Assembly (NCBI GenBank): GCA_963843755.1
Contig: CAWJLS010000007.1
Location: forward strand, 434,001 to 498,000
Reading direction: 5' to 3'
From: CAWJLS01 sp963843755
GTDB lineage: Bacteria > Acidobacteriota > Thermoanaerobaculia > Multivoradales > DATKCC01
Length of the DNA stretch: 64,000 bases
Positions within the stretch are counted from its first letter, which is position 1. Each line of letters opens with the position of its first letter. The position numbers were made by a program, and so were the translations under genes. Under the pieces are notes generated by a model. It did not search any database, had not been told where the DNA came from, and worked only from the letters and a program-made list of their open reading frames with translations. This document shows, in pieces, positions 34,169-42,612 of this stretch.

Positions 34169-34651
34169 ATGCGCATCCAAGCCACGTGGACTCTCCGCAC
34201 CAGGGTGGCGATCCTGGCGCTCGCGGTTCTCGCGGTCCCCTGGCTGGTCTCGACTCTCCAGGCTCAATCTCCCACGCCGCCCGCCGGGGCGGACCACCGG
34301 CAGCTCGCTGCCCAGGGCTCGGTCACCTACCGCGTCTACTGCAAGAACTGCCACGGCGTGGCCGCACGGGGCGACGGCAACCTGGCCCAGTACTTGAGCC
34401 AGCCGCCGAGCAACCTGACCACCCTTGCGCGCGACGCAGGCGGCGGCTTCCCGGTCGACCATGTATACGCGGCGATCGACGGCCGGGATCTGCCGCCGGC
34501 GCTGGGCCGGCGCGAAATGCCGGTGTGGGGGGAGGCGTTCGGTGCGACGGACGAGGCCGCCGGGCTGACCCCGGACCAGATCCACACCAAGATCTGGGGC
34601 CTGGTCTACTACCTGGAGTCGCTCCAGCAGCACCCCACCCCGACGAGCTAG
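34169..34651 (+). CDS. Monohaem c-type cytochrome
   Basis: 160 residues. Signal peptide (VAILALAVLAVPWLV) and a class I cytochrome c domain with the haem-binding CKNCH at residues 58-62 and the axial Met in LGRREMPVWGEAF. Periplasmic electron carrier, possibly linked to the oxidases or dehydrogenases of this genome. GAGGAGG precedes ATG 34169 with a spacing of about 5 nt; this decides the start. It converges with fhs. Confidence 0.88.
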   Translation: MRIQATWTLRTRVAILALAVLAVPWLVSTLQAQSPTPPAGADHRQLAAQGSVTYRVYCKNCHGVAARGDGNLAQYLSQPPSNLTTLARDAGGGFPVDHVYAAIDGRDLPPALGRREMPVWGEAFGATDEAAGLTPDQIHTKIWGLVYYLESLQQHPTPTS

Positions 34652-34690
34652 CGGCGCCGGGGCGGGATGCGAGGGGGCCGGGGGTCTCGA

Positions 34691-34708
34691 CCGCGCGACC
34701 TCGCGCGG
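34691..34708. terminator. Hairpin between the convergent cytochrome c and fhs genes
   Basis: CCGCGCG (34691-34697) pairs with CGCGCGG (34702-34708) with a 4-nt loop, 8 bp from the fhs stop. Likely bidirectional terminator, without a strong T run. Confidence 0.4.
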
Positions 34709-34715
34709 CAGATCC

Positions 34716-36350
34716 TCAGCGGATGCCGACCGGCTGGCCGTTCTCGAGGTCCATGTGGACCGCCTGGGGCACGCGCGGCAGGCCCGGCATGCGCAGGATG
34801 TCGCCCAGCAGCGGCACCAGGAAGCCCGCACCGGCGGAGAGGATGACGCCGCGCACGGTGACCGGGAAGCCCTCCGGACGGCCCGTCAGCTTCGGGTCGT
34901 CGGACAGCGAGGCCGGCGTCTTCGCCACGCACAGCGGCAGCTCCTCGTAGCCAAGGCGCCGGATCTCGGCGAGGTCGCGCGTGGCCTCCTTGGTGTAGAT
35001 GATGTCGCCGGCGCCGTAGATCTTGGTGGCGACCGCCTCCATCTTGGTCTCGAACGAGTCCTTCCAGTCGTAGACCGGCTTGAACGGGTCCGGCTCCTTC
35101 TCCGCGTGCTCGAGCACGGCCCGGGCGAGATCCTCGGCGCCTTCGCCGCCGCGGGCGAAGTGGTCCGAGAGTGCGCACGGAACGCCGAGCTCGTCGCAGG
35201 CGGCGCGAATGACGGCGATCTCCTCGTCGGTGTCGGTGTGGAACCGGTTGATCGCGACGATCGGGGTCTCCTCGAAGGTCCGGATGTTCTCCAGGTGCTT
35301 GCGCAGGTTGCCCAGGCCCCGCTCGACCGCCGCCGGATCGGGCCGCTCGAGGTCGTCGGCGGCGGCACCGCCGTGCAGCTTGAGCGCCCGCACGGTCGCC
35401 ACCAGCACGACCGCCGCGGTGTCCAGCCCGGCGGAGACACACTTGATGTCGAAGAACTTCTCGGCCCCCAGGTCGGCGCCGAAGCCGGCCTCGGTGACGG
35501 TCCAGTCGGCGTGGCTCATGGCCATCTTGGTGGCGATCACCGAGTTGCAGCCGTGGGCGATGTTGGCGAACGGCCCGCCGTGGATCAGCGCCGGCACGCC
35601 CTCGACCGTCTGCACCAGGTTGGGCATCAGGGTGTCCTTGAGCAGCACCAGCATGCCGCCGACCGCGTCCAGGTCCTTGGCGGTCACCGGCTCGCGGCCG
35701 TAGGTCTGGGCGACGATCAGGCGCTCCAGGCGCTTGCGCAGGTCGCCGGCGTTCTCGGACAGGCAGAGCGCCGCCATGATCTCGGAGGCGGCGGTGATGT
35801 CGAAGCCGCTCTCCCGCGGCACGCCCTGGGCCGGGCCTCCGAGGCCGATCACCATGTTGCGCAGGGCGCGGTCGTTCATGTCCATCACCCGCTTCCAGGA
35901 CACCCGGCGGGGGTCGATGCCGAGGCTGTTGCCCTGGTGGAGGTGGTTGTCGAGCATGGCGGCCAGCAGGTTGTTGGCCGAGGTGATGGCGTGGAAATCG
36001 CCGGTGAAGTGGAGGTTGATCTCCTCGGCTGGAGTCACCGTCGACTTGCCGCCGCCGGTGGCGCCGCCCTTGATGCCGAAGGTCGGCCCCAGCGACGGCT
36101 CGCGCAGGGCCAGGCAGACCGACTCGCCGATCCGGGCCAGCCCCTGGGCGAGACCGATCGACGTGGTCGTCTTGCCTTCGCCCGCCTTGGTCGGCGTGAT
36201 CGCCGTGACCAGCACCAGCTTGCCCGGTTTCCTGCCCGAGCTCTGGGCCTCCAGCCGGATCTTGGCCTTGTCGGTGCCGTACGGCACCAGGTGGTCGGAG
36301 GCGATGCCCAGGCGTTCTGCGACTTCGCTGATCGGTCGAATGGCGCTCAT
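34716..36350 (-). CDS. fhs: Formate-tetrahydrofolate ligase
   Basis: 544-residue cytoplasmic enzyme that joins formate to tetrahydrofolate with ATP to give 10-formyl-THF for purine and one-carbon metabolism. The P-loop ITPTKAGEGKTTT lies at residues 51-63; SLGPTFGIKGGATGGG and INLHFTGDFHAITSANN are signatures. Length and start are normal. No other Wood-Ljungdahl gene is adjacent, so it is best read as an ordinary one-carbon enzyme here. It is convergent with the cytochrome c gene. Confidence 0.97.
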   Translation of the reverse strand: MSAIRPISEVAERLGIASDHLVPYGTDKAKIRLEAQSSGRKPGKLVLVTAITPTKAGEGKTTTSIGLAQGLARIGESVCLALREPSLGPTFGIKGGATGGGKSTVTPAEEINLHFTGDFHAITSANNLLAAMLDNHLHQGNSLGIDPRRVSWKRVMDMNDRALRNMVIGLGGPAQGVPRESGFDITAASEIMAALCLSENAGDLRKRLERLIVAQTYGREPVTAKDLDAVGGMLVLLKDTLMPNLVQTVEGVPALIHGGPFANIAHGCNSVIATKMAMSHADWTVTEAGFGADLGAEKFFDIKCVSAGLDTAAVVLVATVRALKLHGGAAADDLERPDPAAVERGLGNLRKHLENIRTFEETPIVAINRFHTDTDEEIAVIRAACDELGVPCALSDHFARGGEGAEDLARAVLEHAEKEPDPFKPVYDWKDSFETKMEAVATKIYGAGDIIYTKEATRDLAEIRRLGYEELPLCVAKTPASLSDDPKLTGRPEGFPVTVRGVILSAGAGFLVPLLGDILRMPGLPRVPQAVHMDLENGQPVGIR

Positions 36351-36531
36351 GACTCTCCCTCTTCGTATGCGCTGCGGTCTCTGCGATGGAATGCTTCGGT
36401 ACAGGAACTGACAAAGGTGGGGGAGCGCCGGGACCGGCCGCTCCGCCGACTAGGTTATCCGGGATCGCCGATTCCGGCCACCCACCGCCGGGGTAGGGCC
36501 CGTCTCCGAGGGGGCATCGGCCCGTCCTGTC

Positions 36532-36537
36532 TATAAT
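36532..36537 (+). promoter_or_regulatory. Consensus -10 of the PilZ gene
   Basis: A perfect TATAAT ends 8 nt before the GTG start at 36546. Transcription would start within about two bases of the start codon. No Shine-Dalgarno is present. Confidence 0.5.
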
Positions 36538-36545
36538 CGAAAGCC

Positions 36546-38351
36546 GTGAGCCCTCTCGACGACCCGACCGACCACGACGCCGTGGACGACGAGGGACCTC
36601 TGCGCAAAGAGCGGATCGACATCCAGCGCAAGGTCTCGCTGAAGTTCAAGGAGTTCCGCGGCTTCATCACCGAGTTCTCGGAGAACATCTCGACCGGCGG
36701 GATGTTCATCCGTACCACCAGGCCGCAGCCGCCGGGGAGCATCTTCGACTTCGAGTTCACCCTCGGCGAGGACTACACCCTGATCCACGGGCTCGGCGAG
36801 GTGGTCTGGGTGCGCGAAGGGGACGAAGGGTTCGACCGGCCGTCGGGGATGGGGGTGCGGTTCCTCAGCCTGGACCCGGAGAGCCGCCGGCTGATCGACG
36901 AGATCGTCGCCCGGCGGCTGGAGAACCTGGGGCGCTCACAGGACGGTTCGATCGGCGGCTGGGGCATGGGCGAGGCAGAGGCGGACGCGTCCTTGCCCTC
37001 GGCGTCGACGCCTCCGGTGGCCCCTCCAGCCGCCGGCGCGGCGTGGGCGGACGAGGGCGAAGGGATCAGTTGGGAAACCGGTCCGGTGGGGCGCGACGAC
37101 GTCCGGCGATCCACGCCTGCCGAGGAGGTCGGCGAGCCCGAGGCTCCCGGGGAGCCCGAGGAGCCCGAACGCACCGCACCGGAATCCGGCCACGGAGAGG
37201 CTCTCTCGGATCTTTCGGACCTGGTGGGAGTCGACCGGCGCGAGACGCCGTCATCCGCGTCCGAGAAGCCGCCGCCCTACATCTCGGGCAGCCTCTCCCC
37301 CTACGCGCGCTCCTACCGCTCCTACCAGCTCGGCCAGGCGCAGTCGGCCGCGCACTCGAGCCGCCTGTCCGGCCTGCTGAGCTCGCGGCCTCTGACCATC
37401 GTCCTGGCGCTCGTCGTGGCCGCGGTGCTCGTGTTCGCCGGCTTCTTCCTCCTCGCGCCCGAAAAGACCATGAACCTGCTGATCGGCTCGCCGGGCAGAT
37501 CGGCCCGGGAGGCGCACCGGGCGAAGATCCAGGTCCCCGCCCAGGGCGTGCCCGCGGCCGGAGCTGAAGCGCCCGCGGCCGGAGCTGAAGCGCCCGCGGC
37601 CGGAGCTGAAGCGCCCGCGGCCGGAGGTGAGACACTCGCGGCCGGAGGTGAGACACCCGCGGCCGGAGCTGAAGCGCCCGCGGCCGGAGCTGAGACACCC
37701 GCGGCCGGAGCGGAGACACCGGCAAACGGATCCGAGACGCCCACCGCCGGCCCGGGGTCCCGGGAGGCACGGGAGGCAAACGCCGACCGCTCGGCCGAGC
37801 CGTCCGGGGAGACCGCGTCCGGCGCGCTCACCGTCGGGCCCACCGCGTCCGGCGCCTCCGCCTCTGACGGACCCCGGAGCGCCGGGGGTTCCGCCGCCGG
37901 CACCCGGGGTGCGAAGACGGCGACGGCGACGGCGATGGCGCCGACCGAGCCGCTGCCGGCCGAGCCCGACGACCAGCCGTTCACCCGCATCCTCAACATC
38001 ACCTGGCAGAAGCAGGGCGACCAGCTCCTGGTCACCATCTTCCTCGATGGCGAGGTGCGGGAGTGGGACTACACCCTGGTCCGGATCAACGCGCCGCCGC
38101 CGCGGGAGCTGGTCCGGCTCCGCGGGGCCAAGGAGCCGTTCCCGCGCACGACGATTCCGGTCGACTCGGACCTGGTCGAGCGCGTCCGGACCGGTTTCCA
38201 TCCGCGCGACGGCGAGGACGAGATCCACGTGGTGCTCGACCTCTCCTCCCCGGACGTGGTGCTCCAGCGGAGCGAGGCGGTGGGCGACGAGATCCGTCTC
38301 TACTTGGGCCTCTCCGAAGAGTCGACGGCGGACGACGAGCCGCCGTCGTAG
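36546..38351 (+). CDS. PilZ (TIGR02266-like) membrane protein with Ala/Pro/Gly/Glu repeat and C-terminal AMIN-like domain
   Basis: 601 residues. Residues 20-125 form a PilZ-type domain (FITEFSENISTGGMFIRT, GLGEVVWVR, GMGVRFLSLD) that could bind c-di-GMP, although the usual RxxxR is seen only as KERIDIQRK. An acidic Pro-rich linker, one transmembrane helix (about 282-304) and nine 7-residue repeats (unit AAGAEAP, residues 337-399) follow. The C-terminal 120 residues (FTRILNITWQKQGDQLLVTI) resemble AMIN-type beta domains that bind peptidoglycan or pili. It probably links a cytoplasmic signal to an envelope machine. GTG start follows a TATAAT. Confidence 0.75.
   Translation: MSPLDDPTDHDAVDDEGPLRKERIDIQRKVSLKFKEFRGFITEFSENISTGGMFIRTTRPQPPGSIFDFEFTLGEDYTLIHGLGEVVWVREGDEGFDRPSGMGVRFLSLDPESRRLIDEIVARRLENLGRSQDGSIGGWGMGEAEADASLPSASTPPVAPPAAGAAWADEGEGISWETGPVGRDDVRRSTPAEEVGEPEAPGEPEEPERTAPESGHGEALSDLSDLVGVDRRETPSSASEKPPPYISGSLSPYARSYRSYQLGQAQSAAHSSRLSGLLSSRPLTIVLALVVAAVLVFAGFFLLAPEKTMNLLIGSPGRSAREAHRAKIQVPAQGVPAAGAEAPAAGAEAPAAGAEAPAAGGETLAAGGETPAAGAEAPAAGAETPAAGAETPANGSETPTAGPGSREAREANADRSAEPSGETASGALTVGPTASGASASDGPRSAGGSAAGTRGAKTATATAMAPTEPLPAEPDDQPFTRILNITWQKQGDQLLVTIFLDGEVREWDYTLVRINAPPPRELVRLRGAKEPFPRTTIPVDSDLVERVRTGFHPRDGEDEIHVVLDLSSPDVVLQRSEAVGDEIRLYLGLSEESTADDEPPS
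37554..37742 (+). repeat. Nine 21-bp tandem repeats inside the PilZ gene
   Basis: Units begin every 21 bp from 37554 (for example GCGGCCGGAGCTGAAGCGCC plus one base). They encode AAGAEAP or AAGAETP. Units 1-3 and 6 are identical, and the last (37722-37742) is diverged. As the unit is a multiple of three, copy number can change without frameshift and would alter the length of the periplasmic spacer. Confidence 0.9.
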
Positions 38352-38365
38352 GAATCTCCGATCTC

Positions 38366-39337
38366 ATGGCGCGCGGACGGGATCGCGGAGAGTCCCACCG
38401 GGTTCGTTCGACGGCGCCCGGCCGCCCACCCTGCGAGCGGTTGCGGGCCGGCGGCGTCGAGCTGGCCGTCCACCGCCTGGAGGCCGAGACGGACCGGCGC
38501 CCCCGCCTGGTCCTGCTCCACGGCGGCCCCGGCCTCGACCATCATCTGCTGCTCCCCCTCGGCACGCTCCTGGCCGAGAGCTACCAGGTCTGGATGCCCG
38601 ATCTTCCGGGCCACGGCGGCTCGGACCTGCCGTCGGGGCGTGCCCCCGGTCTTGCCATCCTGGAGGACCGGCTCGCCGCCTGGTTGGGCGGGCTCCCGGG
38701 CGGCTACGACGCCGTGGTCGGCCACTCGATGGGCGCCTGGATCACGAGCCGGCTGCTGCGCCAGGGCCGCATCGCGCCGCGGGCCGTGGCGCTCCTGGCA
38801 CCGCCCGCCGCCGGCCAGGAGCGCGGGGCGACGGCGTTGCGGCGCGCGGCCGCCGCCATGGTCTCCGGCGGCCGGGGTGGCCGCGCGTCCCGCGCGGTCC
38901 GCTCGGCCCTCTCGGTTCGCTCGGGCAGACCGGCCAGATCGGCGCGTTCGGAGCGGGTGCAGGCGCGGGTCCGGGAGCGGGCGCGGCGCGAGCTCCGGGC
39001 CCATGTGGCGGCAGAGACCGCCGGCGCGGCACGGCCGGAGTTTCTCGACGCGCTGGAGCGGGTCGAGGCCCGGGACACGCGCGGCTACGGCGTCCTGCTG
39101 CGCGACTTCCACCGGGCCCTCACCGGCCCCGTCCGCCCGTTCGATCCGGGCTGTCCGGTGCTCGTCGTGTGCGGCGCGCGCGATCTCACGACGCCGCCCG
39201 ACCAGGCCCGCCGGGTGGCCGAGAGCCTCGCCGGCGCCCGCCTCGAGCTGATCGACGACGCGGGGCACTATCCGTTCGCCGAGCGCCCCGAGGCGGTGGC
39301 GAACCTCCTGCTCGGATTTCTGGGTGGAGTGCTCTGA
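38366..39337 (+). CDS. Alpha/beta hydrolase
   Basis: 323 residues, cytoplasmic. The fold markers are in order: LVLLHGGPGLDHH (oxyanion region), MPDLPGHGGSD, the nucleophile elbow GHSMGAW, ARDLTTPP with the acidic residue and the C-terminal DDAGHYPF with the catalytic His. An Arg-rich cap region lies between the elbow and the acid. The substrate is unknown; the family includes esterases, haloperoxidases and proline iminopeptidases. ATG 38366 lies 14 bp after the PilZ gene stop, so co-transcription is likely. Confidence 0.85.
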   Translation: MARGRDRGESHRVRSTAPGRPPCERLRAGGVELAVHRLEAETDRRPRLVLLHGGPGLDHHLLLPLGTLLAESYQVWMPDLPGHGGSDLPSGRAPGLAILEDRLAAWLGGLPGGYDAVVGHSMGAWITSRLLRQGRIAPRAVALLAPPAAGQERGATALRRAAAAMVSGGRGGRASRAVRSALSVRSGRPARSARSERVQARVRERARRELRAHVAAETAGAARPEFLDALERVEARDTRGYGVLLRDFHRALTGPVRPFDPGCPVLVVCGARDLTTPPDQARRVAESLAGARLELIDDAGHYPFAERPEAVANLLLGFLGGVL

Positions 39338-39358
39338 GCCCCTTCCCCAGACGCACGA

Positions 39359-39407
39359 CCGCCCCGATCCCCACCCGCTCGCGTGCAACGGATGAGGGTC
39401 GGGGCGG
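39359..39407. terminator. Terminator between the hydrolase and degP-like genes
   Basis: CCGCCCCGA (39359-39367) pairs with TCGGGGCGG (39399-39407), with further pairing inside the loop. It lies between two convergent genes and could serve both. Confidence 0.55.
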
Positions 39408-39431
39408 CGTACAGGCCCCTGGGGGTCGGCG

Positions 39432-40943
39432 TCAGGGCCGGACGCGGTAGTTGACGATGGTCTCCCCCTGGTCGGGGAGAAGCAGACGGAGCGAGACGAC
39501 GTCGCCTGCCTTGATGCCCTCGGCGGCCTTGTGCATGTCGGACTCGCTCTTGACCTCCTGGCCGTTGATCTTCAGCAGCTTCATGCCGGCGCGGATGCCG
39601 GCCCGGGCCGCCGGACTGAACGGCGTCACCTGGTCGATCACCACGCCGCCGGACTTGTCGTAGCCGAGCTGGTTGGCGACATCGTCGGTGAGCGGCTCGA
39701 CGCTGAACCCGAGAGTCTGCTCGGCCGCGGCGCCGCCCTTCGCCGGCGTGTCCTCGTCCGAGGTCTCGAACTCACCGAGCGTGACCTCGACGTCCTTGCT
39801 CTTGCCGTCCCGGAAGATCTTCAGCTTGACCTTCTGGCCCGGGTCCATCTTGGCCAGGGTGGTGGTCAGGTCGGTCGCGTCGTCGATCTTCTTGCCGTCG
39901 ACGGCGAGGATCACGTCGCCGGGCTGGAGGCCGACCTTGGACGCAGGGGTGTCGTCCTGGACCGTGCGCACGTTGGCGCCGCGGACCTCGTCGAGCCCGT
40001 AGGCCTCGGCGTCGACCGCGGTCACGTCGCTCACCGAGACGCCGAGCTGGGGCCGGCGAACGTGGCCGTACTGCAGCAGGTCGGAGATCACGCGGTTGGC
40101 GATGTTGATCGGGATGGCGAAGCCGTAGCCGACGAACGACGGGCCGCCGAGGATCGCCGTGTTGATGCCGATCACCTGCCCTTCGAGGTCGACCAGCGGG
40201 CCGCCCGAGTTGCCGGGATTGATGGCGGCGTCAGTCTGGATGTATGCCTCTAAGGCAGCCCCGCCCCTGCCGAGCTGACGCCCCTTGGCGCTGACGATGC
40301 CGGCGGTGACGGTCGCCTCCAGGCCGAACGGCGAGCCGAGGGCCAGGACCCAGTCACCCACCTGCGCCTGGTCGGAATCGCCGAGCTGGGAGACCGGCAG
40401 CGTCTCGTCGTCGTTCGGGTCGATCTTGAGCAGGGCGACGTCGGTGTTCGGGTCCGCGCCGACGACCTTGGCGTCGTACTCGCGGCCGTCCACCAGCCGG
40501 ACGAGCACCGAGGTGGCGTCGGAGATCACGTGGTTGTTGGTCACCACGTGACCCTCCTTGTCCAGGATGAAGCCGGAGCCGGAGCCGACCTCGGGCGGTG
40601 CTTCGCCCTGGGGAGTCTGCGGCTGGCCGAAGAAGCGGCGGAAGGGCTCCGGAACCTGGAGCTGTCCATGACCTTCGGACGGCTTCTGGACCTCGATGTA
40701 GACGACGGCGGGCAGGGCTTCGTGAGCCGCGGCCTGGAACGTATCGGACAGGGCGCGCGCGATGCCGGTGTCGACCGACTGAGGTTTCGGGCCGAGCTGC
40801 TTCTCGATCGACTTCTGGGCCGACTGCTGGGGGGATGACGCCGCCTCGGCGGTCTCGGACGTTGCCGCCGGTCCGCAGGCGACGACCACGAGAACGGCCA
40901 GGATGGCGAGGACACGGGAGATCTCTCGTTTCGATCGGTTCAT
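39432..40943 (-). CDS. degP: DegP/DegQ-like periplasmic serine protease (HtrA family)
   Basis: 503 residues. The start is a lipoprotein signal with VVAC (Cys23). The trypsin-like domain has the triad His138 (VTNNHVI), Asp168 (NTDVALL) and Ser246 (GNSGGPL). Two PDZ domains follow (about 300-385 and 410-500; the first contains ASKVGLQPGDVILAVDG). It would degrade or refold damaged envelope proteins. ATG 40943 is supported by the signal peptide. A single-gene unit, convergent with the hydrolase. Confidence 0.93.
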   Translation of the reverse strand: MNRSKREISRVLAILAVLVVVACGPAATSETAEAASSPQQSAQKSIEKQLGPKPQSVDTGIARALSDTFQAAAHEALPAVVYIEVQKPSEGHGQLQVPEPFRRFFGQPQTPQGEAPPEVGSGSGFILDKEGHVVTNNHVISDATSVLVRLVDGREYDAKVVGADPNTDVALLKIDPNDDETLPVSQLGDSDQAQVGDWVLALGSPFGLEATVTAGIVSAKGRQLGRGGAALEAYIQTDAAINPGNSGGPLVDLEGQVIGINTAILGGPSFVGYGFAIPINIANRVISDLLQYGHVRRPQLGVSVSDVTAVDAEAYGLDEVRGANVRTVQDDTPASKVGLQPGDVILAVDGKKIDDATDLTTTLAKMDPGQKVKLKIFRDGKSKDVEVTLGEFETSDEDTPAKGGAAAEQTLGFSVEPLTDDVANQLGYDKSGGVVIDQVTPFSPAARAGIRAGMKLLKINGQEVKSESDMHKAAEGIKAGDVVSLRLLLPDQGETIVNYRVRP

Positions 40944-41065
40944 TACTGTCGGTTCCTCCGGTGGGTCTCGAACTTCAGGATTCCTTGCATGCCGCTCCGA
41001 GCCCTATGCAAGGTTCGGTCCCGCTTTCAGCGAGGCTCCGTTTCGAGCGGACGAGGGGAGATCGG

Positions 41066-42247
41066 TCACTCGCCGTCGACGAACCGGAGGATGCGGTCGA
41101 GCCGCGCTTCGGCGTCGGCCTCGCCGATGTCCATCAGCCGCCGGGTGTAATCGCTCTGGAACATCACCAGGCTGAGCAGGTCGGGGCTGGCGGTCTCGCG
41201 GGAGCCGAGGCCGCGCACCAGGTGGCGGAAGAGCTTCGGCAGATCCGGCTCGAGCTCGGCGGCGAGCCGGCCCAGGTCCTGGGAGGGGCGGACCACCTCG
41301 ACGTCGATGACCCGCATGCCGTGGCGCCGCTCGGTGGGCAGCTCGCGCAGCAACTGGTTGAGGCGCTCGACCCGCAGGGCGTCCTGGTCGACGGCGTCGA
41401 GGAAAATGGCATTGAGCAACTGGCTGGCGATCTGGAGCGGCGGTGGATAGCCGCGGATCTGGGAGCGCCCGGCCTCCTCCGGCGTCTTGCCGTGGCGGGT
41501 CGAGAGCACGAGGATGCGATCCGCGCCCATGTGGATCGAGGGCGACAAGGGGGTGGTCAGCCGGATGCCGCCGTCGCCGTGCCACATCCCCTCGACCCGG
41601 ATCGCCGGGAAGAAGAACGGTAGCGCCGCGGAGGCCATGACGTGATCGATCGTGATCCGGGTCCGGCGGCTGCGCCGGTAGGTGTGCTCCCAGGTCGCCA
41701 CGTCCGCGCCCTCGACCCAGGCGACCGACTGGCCGGTCTCGAAGTTGCTGGTCAGGACGGCGAAGGCGTGGAGCAGGCCGCGCTCCAGGTGCTCTCCGAC
41801 GTGGCCGATGGTCCCGTCGGGCCCGGCGTCCAGGGTCTCGGTCAACAGCCGGCGCAGGGGCGAGGTGTCGACCAGCCCGCGCACCTCGGGCGCCAGCCGG
41901 CCACCGCCCGAGACCAGGCGGGCGCCCCAGCGCAGGGTCGTGCGGGTCAGAGACCAGGGGTCGACGCAGAAGACCTGGGGCACCCGGAGCCCGCCCCAGA
42001 GCTGGTGCAGGCGCTCGACGGCGCCGGGGAGGTCGTCGGGCCGGATGGCGAGGCAGGCGGCGTTGATCGCGCCCGCCGAGACGCCGGTGAGGATCTGGAA
42101 GCGCAGCCGTGGCCGATGGCGCGCCAGGCAGCGGAGCAACCCCACCTGGTACGCCCCCCGCGCCCCGCCGCCCGACAGCATCAACGCCAGCCCACCGCCC
42201 CCGGTGTGCTGGCGTTCGCTGGCCGGGGCGTCGAGATCGTTGCGCAT
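41066..42247 (-). CDS. Patatin-like phospholipase
   Basis: 393 residues. The oxyanion loop GGGARG (26-31), nucleophile GVSAG (Ser57) and the catalytic Asp in GDGG (Asp225) form the Ser-Asp dyad of patatin lipases. The C-terminal 150 residues continue the family (LVLSTRHGKTPEE). It probably cleaves membrane phospholipids or lysophospholipids, on the cytoplasmic side as no signal is present. ATG 42247 is used; a GTG lies one codon upstream. Alone in its unit. Confidence 0.88.
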   Translation of the reverse strand: MRNDLDAPASERQHTGGGGLALMLSGGGARGAYQVGLLRCLARHRPRLRFQILTGVSAGAINAACLAIRPDDLPGAVERLHQLWGGLRVPQVFCVDPWSLTRTTLRWGARLVSGGGRLAPEVRGLVDTSPLRRLLTETLDAGPDGTIGHVGEHLERGLLHAFAVLTSNFETGQSVAWVEGADVATWEHTYRRSRRTRITIDHVMASAALPFFFPAIRVEGMWHGDGGIRLTTPLSPSIHMGADRILVLSTRHGKTPEEAGRSQIRGYPPPLQIASQLLNAIFLDAVDQDALRVERLNQLLRELPTERRHGMRVIDVEVVRPSQDLGRLAAELEPDLPKLFRHLVRGLGSRETASPDLLSLVMFQSDYTRRLMDIGEADAEARLDRILRFVDGE

Positions 42248-42612
42248 CACACAGAGTCCGCCGCAAGGAGAGGCGGGCGCACTCTACCAACCTCGATCGC
42301 CCCCTACCTCCCTCGATCCCTCTTCCCCCTCGCGGGGGAGGAGGGACGCCACCTCCCGCCCTCGTCTCGTTCGGACATCGTAGTTCGGGGTGAGGGGTGC
42401 GAACGGTCCGCATGAAGAGCGTCCGGGAGGGAGGGTCTCGACGGGGCGCTGGCGGCCGCGTCCGCGAGAGCTCTTGAGTATCCGGGCAGGCCCGACGCGG
42501 ACGCCAACGAGACGCGAGCTTGCCTCCCAGCCGTCAACGTCTCGCGTCGTCCCCTCCGAGACCCTCCCTCCCGGACGCTCTCGGCAGACTCCTCGGCGAA
42601 CGACCGCTTCGA
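42248..42612. other. 365-bp intergenic region with structured element
   Basis: No gene is visible between the patatin and radical SAM genes. The first part (42248-42410) holds pyrimidine-rich tracts and a weak TAGAGT on the minus strand (about 42283-42288) that could serve the patatin gene. The second part is filled by the nested inverted-repeat element described separately. Confidence 0.7.
42417..42580. repeat. 164-bp element with perfect 23-bp terminal inverted repeats and two inner hairpins
   Basis: The left arm (42417-42439, begins GAGCGTCCGGGAGGG) is the exact reverse complement of the right arm (42558-42580, ends CTCCCGGACGCTC). Between them are two further stems: GCGTCCGCG (42458-42466) with CGCGGACGC (42496-42504), and GACGCGAG (42511-42518) with CTCGCGTC (42541-42548). 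RNA or single-stranded DNA would fold into a closed stem with two arms. It has no coding potential that fits a gene. It could be a MITE/REP-type element or a structured RNA 3' of the radical SAM transcript. Confidence 0.75.

Noticed and set aside
34716..36350. Wood-Ljungdahl pathway marker (fhs)
   Set aside because: Formate-tetrahydrofolate ligase is widespread in non-acetogens, and no other pathway gene is in the window.
37554..37742. CRISPR-like regular repeats
   Set aside because: Units are contiguous 21-bp repeats without spacers and encode a 7-residue protein repeat in frame.
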